Shown here piece after piece: positions 1 through 4,827 of a stretch of DNA of 7,239 bases. The stretch is from assembly GCA_034189325.1 (NCBI GenBank), contig JAXHUM010000128.1, positions 1 to 7,239 on the forward strand. The letters are read 5' to 3'. The translations under genes were made by a program, and so were the position numbers. Positions within the stretch are counted from its first letter, which is position 1. Every line of letters begins with the position of its first letter. The notes beneath the pieces are model-generated. The model searched no databases. It was given only the letters and a program-made list of their open reading frames with translations, and had not been told where the DNA came from. The DNA comes from JAXHUM01 sp034189325. GTDB taxonomy: Bacteria; Desulfobacterota; DSM-4660; Desulfatiglandales; Desulfatiglandaceae.

Positions 1-85
1 CGGGCACAAACAGTCTAGATGTAAATCTCCGCTGCCGCTGGTGCGTCGTGCCCAAATCTGCATTGTGAAAGTGCGATCATACATT
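1..85. other. Flank downstream of the DUF2400 gene, no gene seen
   Basis: This short stretch lies after the minus-strand DUF2400 stop codon. I see no convincing gene, RNA or terminator here. A weak inverted repeat GGGCAC (2-7) / GTGCCC (48-53) is present, but no T-tract follows it on either strand. Confidence 0.4.
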
Positions 86-904
86 TCATCCATCACAGCA
101 GTTGGGAAACAATATGTTCAGAAAGGCGTCAAGGTCCACATCTTCCCTAATGCCGAGACGAGTCAGGGCAAAATCATAACGAACCGGATCGTTGGGTTCG
201 ATTTTGCGAAACGCAGCGGTAATGTCCAAGGCCGTCTTCATGTCGGCATGCTTACGTTCCGTTAACCCCATGAAAAGAGCGATTCGGTGCATGTGTGTAT
301 CTAAGGGGATAATCAGTTTGGACGGACTGATTCCCGCCCACCCTCCGGGGTCTACACGGTCCTCCCTCACCATCCAGCGAAGGAAAAGATTCCATCGTTT
401 ACAGGCACTTCCCTTCTCAGGCAGGGCAAGAAGACTGTTTTGACGGCCGTCGGAGGTCTCGACAAGTTCCTTCACCATAAAAGAGAGCCCATTGAGAACC
501 GTATCGTCCCTGTCGCTATGCCTTGAAAGAAAACAGTCATAAAGGGAACCGTACCTGCCGATCACGGAGCGCGCGCCGATGAGCATTCGAACAAGCTCCT
601 CACCTGTGGTGAAGCGGTGTTTAAAATCTGAAAAGATCTTTTTCAGAGATAAGGGAGGGGCGGAGAAGAGAAAGTCGTGGGGAGAGTCGCCCATTTTCCC
701 GAGAACCTCTGACACGCTTTTCAAAATCTGGTTTACCCTGCCGTAGGCCAAAGAGGAGGCGATAAGACCTGCAACTTCAATATCCCTTGAATCGGAGTAT
801 TGGTAGAGAAATTCGAGAGGGTCGGGGTGAACCCACTGACGGGAGTTATAGAAGTCATAGAGACGTTCAATCTGTAATTTATCGAAGGGGGTGATTGGGG
901 CCAT
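86..904 (-). CDS. DUF2400 / TIGR02757 family protein
   Basis: The 272-residue protein is recognised as the uncharacterised TIGR02757 (DUF2400, PF09674) family, known mainly from delta- and epsilonproteobacteria, spirochaetes and Bacteroidetes. Family-typical blocks are FLYQYSDSRDIEVAGLIAS (residues 32-50), SACKRWNLFLRWMVR (166-180), LIIPLDTHMHRIALFMGL (197-214) and NDPVRYDFALTRLGI (238-252). No signal peptide or membrane helix is evident, so it is probably cytoplasmic. Function is unknown. The LDTHMHR block resembles the catalytic-Asp motif of HhH-GPD DNA glycosylases, but no helix-hairpin-helix LPGVGxKTA motif is seen. I chose the ATG at 904 because GAGGG precedes it by about 11 bases. A TTG at 970 would add 22 residues that look unlike the family, has a poor ribosome site, and would nearly coincide with the predicted transcript start (about 972). 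The gene is monocistronic here and divergent from csp. The frame ends in TGA. Confidence 0.85.
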   Translation of the reverse strand: MAPITPFDKLQIERLYDFYNSRQWVHPDPLEFLYQYSDSRDIEVAGLIASSLAYGRVNQILKSVSEVLGKMGDSPHDFLFSAPPLSLKKIFSDFKHRFTTGEELVRMLIGARSVIGRYGSLYDCFLSRHSDRDDTVLNGLSFMVKELVETSDGRQNSLLALPEKGSACKRWNLFLRWMVREDRVDPGGWAGISPSKLIIPLDTHMHRIALFMGLTERKHADMKTALDITAAFRKIEPNDPVRYDFALTRLGIREDVDLDAFLNILFPNCCDG

Positions 905-977
905 ATCTGTCCGAGCCCTCACACAAATGGAGTCTGGGGCCGATCCTTCTATTCTCGTTGATCCGTCCAAGCCTTAA

Positions 978-1006
978 ACAATATAATTCCACCAATCAAA
1001 AGTCAA
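978..1006 (-). promoter_or_regulatory. Probable promoter of the DUF2400 gene
   Basis: On the minus strand a TTGACT -35 box (1001-1006) is followed by TATTGT (978-983) at 17-bp spacing, or by the better hexamer TATATT (980-985) at 15-bp spacing. Either places the transcript start near 971-973, giving a leader of about 68 bases before the ATG at 904. Consensus matching by eye only. Confidence 0.5.
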
Positions 1007-1020
1007 CTGCGGGTTTGACT
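1001..1020. promoter_or_regulatory. Dyad AGTCAA-N8-TTGACT between divergent genes
   Basis: A perfect 6-bp inverted repeat with an 8-bp centre. Its left arm is the -35 box of the minus-strand DUF2400 promoter. Its right arm (1015-1020) could act as a plus-strand -35 with TCTAAA at 1037-1042 (16-bp spacing). It may be an operator or simply two back-to-back -35 boxes. Confidence 0.3.
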
Positions 1021-1058
1021 CCTTCCAGACCTCTTCTCTAAAAAAATGGACAAATAGC

Positions 1059-1087
1059 TTGCTTTTAGATTAAAATGAGATTATTAT
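1059..1087 (+). promoter_or_regulatory. Probable csp promoter
   Basis: TTGCTT (1059-1064) and TATTAT (1082-1087, 5 of 6 consensus positions) are separated by exactly 17 bp in an AT-rich stretch. Transcription would start near 1094, leaving a leader of about 125 bases before the cold-shock gene. An overlapping TATAAA (1085-1090) at 20-bp spacing is a weaker alternative. Confidence 0.5.
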
Positions 1088-1093
1088 AAATAG

Positions 1094-1219
1094 GCTTGAT
1101 TGGTACTCCGTCTTCGAATCGGCGGAAAAGTTTCGTTCTGAAGGAACAACCCTTTTTTTAAAGTGGCATCCTCCAGTGTGAAGCGTTGACAACATTTATT
1201 AGTATGGGAGGATGTTCTT
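1094..1219 (+). promoter_or_regulatory. Long 5' leader of the cold-shock gene
   Basis: If the promoter at 1059-1087 is right, the csp mRNA has a leader of about 125 bases, in line with the long, temperature-responsive leaders known for cspA-type genes. Within it TCCGTC (1107-1112) can pair with GGCGGA (1121-1126) around an 8-base loop. A run of seven T follows CCC at 1150-1152. The ribosome site GGGAGG (1206-1211) lies 8 bases before the start. I do not recognise a classical enterobacterial cold box. The remainder of the 905-1219 gap holds only the promoter elements listed separately. Confidence 0.4.
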
Positions 1220-1420
1220 ATGGCCAATGGAACCGTTAAATGGTTTAACGAACGAAAGGGTTTTGGGTTCATCGAACAGGAGGATGGACCGGACGTCTTT
1301 GTTCATCATTCTGCAATCAACGCGAGCGGGTTTAAATCCCTCAATGAAGGCGACCGGGTGACCTTTGATATCGAGGAAGGACAAAAGGGTCCCGCCGCCG
1401 TAAATGTGACGGTGGTTTGA
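1220..1420 (+). CDS. CspA-family cold-shock protein
   Basis: A complete 66-residue single cold-shock domain (OB fold), the usual length for the family. It binds single-stranded RNA/DNA in the cytoplasm and acts as an RNA chaperone that melts secondary structure. Both nucleic-acid-binding motifs are intact: RNP1 KGFGFI (residues 13-18) and RNP2 VFVHHS (26-31), preceded by the conserved GTVKWFN (4-10). The aromatic surface residues W8, F15, F17, F27 and H29 are present. The ATG is fixed by a good GGGAGG site 8 bases upstream and by the family N-terminus. The gene appears monocistronic, with its own promoter and a strong terminator shortly after the TGA. Whether it is cold-induced or constitutive cannot be read from the protein; the long leader suggests post-transcriptional control. 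Csp paralogues are hard to name individually, so no letter is given. Confidence 0.95.
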   Translation: MANGTVKWFNERKGFGFIEQEDGPDVFVHHSAINASGFKSLNEGDRVTFDIEEGQKGPAAVNVTVV

Positions 1421-1443
1421 TCTCCGTTTGTTGAGTAACAAAA

Positions 1444-1483
1444 AAAGGCATTCCTTGTATGAGCAGGGAATGCCTTTCTTTTT
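1444..1483 (+). terminator. Strong, probably bidirectional intrinsic terminator
   Basis: AAAGGCATTCC (1444-1454) pairs perfectly with GGAATGCCTTT (1467-1477) over 11 bp around a 12-base loop, followed by a T-rich tail to 1483. A run of A precedes the left arm (1440-1446), so the minus-strand transcript also gets a hairpin plus U-tract. It sits 24 bases after the csp stop and about 125 bases past the stop of the convergent RdgC operon, and likely serves both. Confidence 0.85.
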
Positions 1484-1527
1484 GGTCGTTCACCGAAGCT
1501 GTCTCGTGAGCGGGCCTTTTAGAGTTG

Positions 1528-1588
1528 AAGTCGGTTGGCGGGGTATGCCTCTTTGAACGCAACCCTGTGAAGCCGTACGTTCCGACTT
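1528..1588. repeat. Inverted-repeat element in the csp/RdgC-operon gap
   Basis: Between the terminator and the RdgC-pair stop there is no gene. AAGTCGG (1528-1534) is matched by CCGACTT (1582-1588). Nested inside, GTTGGCG (1534-1540) can pair with CGCAAC (1558-1563) with one bulged G. This could be a folded RNA segment at the 3' end of the minus-strand operon, or chance. I cannot assign it to a known family. Confidence 0.25.
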
Positions 1589-1609
1589 ATGTTTCGTTGA
1601 TTGTCTGTC

Positions 1610-2155
1610 CTAGTGGGTCTCTGGATCCGGGTGCTTGCCTTCGCCTATCCATTTGACGAGGGCCGGATGCTCCCTTGTTGTCCATTCGGGTGACACACGG
1701 AGTTCTATAAAGAGCTGATAAATCTGATCCATAGCGGATACGGCTTCTTCAATGAGAAAGATCTTTTCATAGAAAACTCCGTCCGGATCTTCCTTGATAT
1801 CCTGATGAACCTTGGGGGTTCTCAAGGTCCTGAAATTCATCCATGTCGAATCAATGACAAAAGACCACTGGTCGTCGCCAATGTCCAGCTTCAAGGCGGC
1901 CTGGACGATCTTTTTGTCCTCGGCCAATGCAAAACGGGCCTCTTTCATGTTCGCTGTCTGGCTTGTACAGGTGATCGTCTCCACTCCCCTTTCGGTTTCA
2001 GACCGAAGAGTGATTTTTCCGTCAAACCAGATTTCAGCCGTTCCTCTTTTGCCGAGATCAAAGGCCCCTCGGTCGGTTTCCGCCCGGAACCAGAGCCAGA
2101 CAAGAAATTCATTGCCCAGGAATTCCGTTTCTCTCACTCTTTCCAAAAGCTGCAT
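1610..2155 (-). CDS. RdgC C-terminal-half-like protein
   Basis: A 181-residue soluble protein, the second gene of a two-gene operon. Read by eye it aligns with the C-terminal part of E. coli RdgC. Its FLVWLWF (residues 17-23) falls where RdgC has LTEWVR. KKIVQAALKL (81-90) falls where RdgC has GKVVTKLALDW. FVIDSTWMNFRTLRTPKV (99-116) corresponds to the RdgC stretch ending SLKRLKF, and the helix FLIEEAVSAMDQIYQLF to RdgC's closing LMTGELAALIQNLIEAL. RdgC is a ring-forming double-stranded-DNA-binding dimer that restrains RecA; this protein would supply half of such a subunit. The ATG lies 2 bases after the upstream stop and has its own AGGAGA site 8 bases away, so the two proteins are probably made in equal amounts. 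There is no signal peptide or membrane segment. The C-terminal tail (WTTREHPALVKWIGEGKHPDPETH region) is beyond the RdgC match. Assignment is by remembered sequence, not a search; it could equally be annotated as hypothetical. Confidence 0.6.
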   Translation of the reverse strand: MQLLERVRETEFLGNEFLVWLWFRAETDRGAFDLGKRGTAEIWFDGKITLRSETERGVETITCTSQTANMKEARFALAEDKKIVQAALKLDIGDDQWSFVIDSTWMNFRTLRTPKVHQDIKEDPDGVFYEKIFLIEEAVSAMDQIYQLFIELRVSPEWTTREHPALVKWIGEGKHPDPETH

Positions 2156-2157
2156 TC

Positions 2158-2781
2158 TTATTTCTCCTGTGAAAAGTCTGATGGACCCAGACCCTCAAGG
2201 GCATCCCGCAAAGCACCTTTCTTGTCAAAAAACCTTGTAGCAAGAGCATAGGGATAGAGGGCCTGAAGCTGAATATCGAAAGTCCGGAGAAAAAGCTCTA
2301 CGAAATCATCGCAGATCTTGTTCATGGTGCAACCGAACAGGACATGGCCAGTCGTGTAGTTCCAGACCATGTCATATACCTTGGAAACAGGGATAGCCCT
2401 TTGGAGGAGATGAAGCCGGACACCCTCTTTGATGTCCAAGCGTCGCGTCCTTGAGAGATACTCCAGATTCTCTTCCTTCTTTATCCTGTCCTCCGCTTCC
2501 AGAGAGTACTGTTTCAATGCCGATGGAGGAATCTTCTTCTCGTCTACCCTAAAAGACATGGTGATGTAAGGTTCTTTAAGAAAGTCGAGGCCGGAAAAAT
2601 GGTTATCAAACATATCCATCACATTGACCCAGCCTATCGACCGTTCGGAAATCGATTTTTCCTCAAGGTTCCGAAAGGAGTGTTTGGCGGTTTTTTCCTG
2701 TAGCTCTCCCAAGAAGTCTTCAGGAAGGTCGCCTTCCGCGAGATACCTGGTGAAGCTCCCGGATCCGATTATGAGACCCAT
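2158..2781 (-). CDS. rdgC: RdgC-like recombination-associated protein (N-terminal half)
   Basis: A 207-residue soluble protein resembling the N-terminal two thirds of RdgC (PF04381), which in E. coli is 303 residues, binds double-stranded DNA as a ring dimer, and limits RecA filament activity at replication forks. Visible matches: SERSIGWV (residues 45-52) corresponds to the RdgC GWVPP region. KKIPPSALKQYSLEAEDRI (82-100) corresponds to EEKILPSPVIKQALEAKI. IKEGVRLHLLQRAIP (117-131) corresponds to LKDEVLHSLLPRAF. VWNYTTGHVLFGCTMNK (139-155) corresponds to MWIDTVNGLIMVDCASAK. It stops where the RdgC C-terminal portion would begin, and that portion seems to be encoded by the next gene. The ATG has AAGGGA 5 bases upstream and gives a sensible N-terminus. 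It is the first gene of its operon and divergent from bipA. The shortened length and split are the oddities. The gene symbol rests on the family resemblance only. Confidence 0.7.
   Translation of the reverse strand: MGLIIGSGSFTRYLAEGDLPEDFLGELQEKTAKHSFRNLEEKSISERSIGWVNVMDMFDNHFSGLDFLKEPYITMSFRVDEKKIPPSALKQYSLEAEDRIKKEENLEYLSRTRRLDIKEGVRLHLLQRAIPVSKVYDMVWNYTTGHVLFGCTMNKICDDFVELFLRTFDIQLQALYPYALATRFFDKKGALRDALEGLGPSDFSQEK
2163..2168 (-). promoter_or_regulatory. Internal ribosome site coupling the RdgC-like pair
   Basis: AGGAGA on the minus strand lies within the last codons of the upstream gene, 8 bases before the ATG at 2155 and just before the upstream TAA. A dedicated, well-spaced site argues that the two reading frames are a real gene pair and not one gene broken by a recent frameshift. 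Confidence 0.65.
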
Positions 2782-2856
2782 TTTTATCCCTTATGCTATA
2801 TCGTATGGTCATATTGTTCCCCGCACGCCGATCGGAGGTATCGGGGCAGGGAGCGT

Positions 2857-2899
2857 CACCTGAAAAAAAAGAGACACTATCAAAAGAATCACTCAGGTG
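2857..2899. repeat. Dyad CACCTGA-N29-TCAGGTG in the rdgC/bipA gap
   Basis: CACCTGA (2857-2863) and TCAGGTG (2893-2899) form a perfect 7-bp inverted repeat around a 29-base, A-rich centre. It spans the predicted -10 and spacer and touches the -35 of the minus-strand promoter, so it could be an operator. It does not look like a terminator. Confidence 0.35.
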
Positions 2900-2903
2900 T
2901 CAA
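2874..2903 (-). promoter_or_regulatory. Probable promoter of the RdgC-like operon
   Basis: On the minus strand a perfect TTGACA (2898-2903) is followed after 18 bp by TAGTGT (2874-2879), which is preceded by a TGn extended -10 element. The transcript would begin near 2867 and carry a leader of about 86 bases. The -10 hexamer is a weak match, so the call leans on the -35 and extended element. Confidence 0.45.
2880..2895 (+). repeat. Direct repeat copy 1, in the rdgC promoter spacer
   Basis: TCAAAAGAATCACTCA occurs here and again exactly at 3034-3049. This copy lies between the -35 and -10 boxes of the minus-strand promoter. The match continues as GG after a single-base difference (CA-GG here, CATGG in copy 2). 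Confidence 0.7.
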
Positions 2904-2921
2904 TCGATTAGCCGTTTCTGC

Positions 2922-2948
2922 TTGACATTAAGAGACTATTACTATGAA
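2922..2948 (+). promoter_or_regulatory. Probable bipA promoter
   Basis: A perfect TTGACA (2922-2927) faces bipA. The best nearby -10 is TATGAA (2943-2948) at a short 15-bp spacing; TATAGA (2950-2955) is too far away at 22 bp. Transcription would start near 2955. The -35 is convincing and the -10 is not. Confidence 0.4.
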
Positions 2949-2980
2949 CTATAGAGCTTCAAAAACTAGTCAATCAGATT

Positions 2981-3019
2981 CCGGTCCTTTGGGTAGGTAT
3001 GATAGGGACCGGTTTTTTT
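2981..3019 (+). terminator. Terminator-like hairpin in the bipA leader (possible attenuator)
   Basis: CCGGTCC (2981-2987) pairs perfectly with GGACCGG (3006-3012) around an 18-base loop and is followed directly by seven T (3013-3019). The stem can gain two weaker pairs inward. No plus-strand gene lies upstream for it to terminate, and it stands between the probable bipA promoter and the bipA start, 29 bases before the ATG. It would either attenuate bipA transcription or end a short leader RNA of about 65 bases. Confidence 0.6.
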
Positions 3020-3033
3020 ATTTCGGCAAAAAC

Positions 3034-3049
3034 TCAAAAGAATCACTCA
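3034..3049 (+). repeat. Direct repeat copy 2, over the bipA start region
   Basis: The second copy of TCAAAAGAATCACTCA ends on the A of the bipA ATG, so it covers the place where a ribosome-binding site should be. The two copies are 154 bp apart in the same orientation, and flanking sequences are otherwise unalike. Confidence 0.7.
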
Positions 3050-4818
3050 TGGATCAGAAGAAAATCAGAAATATTGCGATCATCGCCCACGTTGATCACG
3101 GTAAGACAACGCTTGTTGACCGGATGTTCAAGCACAGCGGGATGTTTCGGGTAAACGAGCCGGTGGCAGAACGTTTCATGGACTCCATGGATCTGGAACG
3201 GGAAAGGGGTATTACCATTACGTCCAAAAATGCTTCGTTCCAATACAAGGACTACCGGATCAATATCATCGATACCCCCGGTCATGCTGACTTCGGCGGC
3301 CAGGTCGAACGGATCCTGAAGATGGCCGACGGGGCTATTCTGGTTGTTGATGCGCAGGAAGGCCCAATGCCGCAGACCTATTTTGTCCTGAAGAAGTCTC
3401 TTGCGCTCGAACTGCCTATTATTGTCGTCATCAACAAGATAGACAAACCAGCGGCCAGGCCTGAGTGGGCAGTGGATCAGGTCTTTGATCTCTTTGTCCA
3501 GCTAAACGCGCCCGATCACATACTCGACTTTCCAGTCGTCTTTGCCTCGGCAAAGGAGGATTACATCCTTTCCGAAGAGGGAAGAAAAGTACTTTCCATG
3601 GAACCCTTTTTTGAAAAAATCATTACCCATATCCCCCCACCTGGGGGTGATCCGCTTTCACCGCTCCAGATGCTTGTCAGTTCTATTGACTATTCTCCCT
3701 ATCTCGGCCGATTGGGTATCGGGAAGATAACAGGTGGAACACTCAATATCAACAAGGAGATCGTCATGGCGCGGCGCGATGGAACCCTTGTCCCCGCTCG
3801 AATCAGTAAGATATACCGCTTTGAAGGAAACAAGAGGGTGGCCGTGGATGTCGCGCGGGTCGGCGAAATTGTGGCGGTTGCAGGAATGGACGAGGTCACA
3901 CTGGGCGTTACCTACACCGACCCTGAAGACCCTGTTCCCCTCCCTCCCATGGAGATTGATCCTTGCACGATTTCCGTGGGTTTTCTTCCCAATGATTCCC
4001 CCTTTGCCGGTACCGAGGGCAAGTACTCGACGGCAAATCATTTAACGGAGCGGCTCCGAAGGGAGGCCCTGTCGGACGCGGCACTTGTGGTGGAAGAACT
4101 GGACAGGGGCAGGGGATTAAAGGTTTCGGGCAGGGGAGAACTGCATATCTCGATCCTCATCGAGAAGATGCGTCGTGAGGGCTATGAATTCCAGGTCACC
4201 AGGCCGCAGGTCATTGTTAAGGAAGAAAACGGGCGACAGCTCGAACCCTTTGAAGAACTGACGATCGACGTTGGTGAAAAGTACATGGGAACGGTCATCG
4301 AAAGACTGGGGCAGCTGAAGGGCCGGTTGATTGAGATGGACAGGGAGAAGGGGATGGCCCGCCTGGTTTACAAGATTCCCACACGGGGTCTTCTGGGGTT
4401 TCGGTCACAGTTTTTGACTGACACAAAGGGCATGGGGATAATGAATTACGTCTTTCTGGAATATGGACTGTTCGCAGGTGAGATTCGAAACCGCCGCAAA
4501 GGCGTGCTGGTGGCCATGGAATCCTGCACAACCGTGGCCTATGCCCTTTTTAATCTACAGGATAGGGGTAGGCTCTTCTGCAGGCCCGGGACTCCCGTGT
4601 ATGCCGGCCAGATCGTCGGTGAACATTGCAGACCCCAAGACCTGATGGTCAACCCTGCAAAGGGCAAGAAATTGACGAACATCCGTGCCTCGGGATCGGA
4701 TGAAAATATCATTCTCACGCCGCCGACTGAAATGGGCCTTGAGGAATGTATCACCTATATCAATGAGGACGAACTGGTGGAGGTGACACCTAAGACCATT
4801 CGCCTGCGAAAGAGATAG
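3049..4818 (+). CDS. bipA: Ribosome-associated translational GTPase BipA/TypA
   Basis: A complete 589-residue member of the EF-G-like GTPases. BipA binds the 70S ribosome/50S subunit, hydrolyses GTP, and is tied to 50S assembly, low-temperature growth and stress responses in the cytoplasm. All G motifs are intact: P-loop AHVDHGKT (residues 13-20), switch I RERGITI with T56, DTPGH (75-79), NKID (129-132) and SAK (167-169). Downstream come the EF-G-like beta-barrel domain, the domain with SGRGELHISILIEKMRREG, and the BipA-specific C-terminal domain with IPTRGLLGFRSQF and GKKLTNIRASGSDE. The protein ends at TPKTIRLRKR, lacking the roughly 15-residue tail of the E. coli protein. I chose the ATG at 3049 because MDQKKIRNIAIIAHVDHGKT matches the family N-terminus. 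An in-frame ATG at 2944 would add 35 unrelated residues, run through the leader hairpin and precede the likely transcript start. No clear Shine-Dalgarno precedes 3049 (only AAAAGAA), which is odd for such a gene. Confidence 0.97.
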   Translation: MDQKKIRNIAIIAHVDHGKTTLVDRMFKHSGMFRVNEPVAERFMDSMDLERERGITITSKNASFQYKDYRINIIDTPGHADFGGQVERILKMADGAILVVDAQEGPMPQTYFVLKKSLALELPIIVVINKIDKPAARPEWAVDQVFDLFVQLNAPDHILDFPVVFASAKEDYILSEEGRKVLSMEPFFEKIITHIPPPGGDPLSPLQMLVSSIDYSPYLGRLGIGKITGGTLNINKEIVMARRDGTLVPARISKIYRFEGNKRVAVDVARVGEIVAVAGMDEVTLGVTYTDPEDPVPLPPMEIDPCTISVGFLPNDSPFAGTEGKYSTANHLTERLRREALSDAALVVEELDRGRGLKVSGRGELHISILIEKMRREGYEFQVTRPQVIVKEENGRQLEPFEELTIDVGEKYMGTVIERLGQLKGRLIEMDREKGMARLVYKIPTRGLLGFRSQFLTDTKGMGIMNYVFLEYGLFAGEIRNRRKGVLVAMESCTTVAYALFNLQDRGRLFCRPGTPVYAGQIVGEHCRPQDLMVNPAKGKKLTNIRASGSDENIILTPPTEMGLEECITYINEDELVEVTPKTIRLRKR

Positions 4819-4827
4819 GGAGGCCTC

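Noticed and set aside
2..53. GGGCAC/GTGCCC inverted repeat as a terminator for the DUF2400 gene
   Set aside because: The arms are only 6 bp, 40 bases apart, with no T-tract on the minus strand.
905..970. TTG start adding 22 residues to the DUF2400 protein
   Set aside because: It has a poor ribosome site, lies almost at the predicted transcript start, and the added residues look non-conserved; the ATG at 904 has GAGGG upstream.
1186..1191. Consensus TTGACA close before csp
   Set aside because: No -10 hexamer exists at a workable distance; the matching position falls on the ribosome-binding site and start codon.
1805..2251. Plus-strand frames of about 145 codons opposite the RdgC-like pair
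   Set aside because: Two overlapping frames compete with the minus-strand genes; neither has a recognisable domain or ribosome site, while the minus-strand pair has both.
2944..3048. In-frame upstream ATG extending bipA by 35 residues
   Set aside because: The extra residues do not resemble any BipA N-terminus, the segment contains the terminator-like hairpin, and it precedes the probable transcript start.
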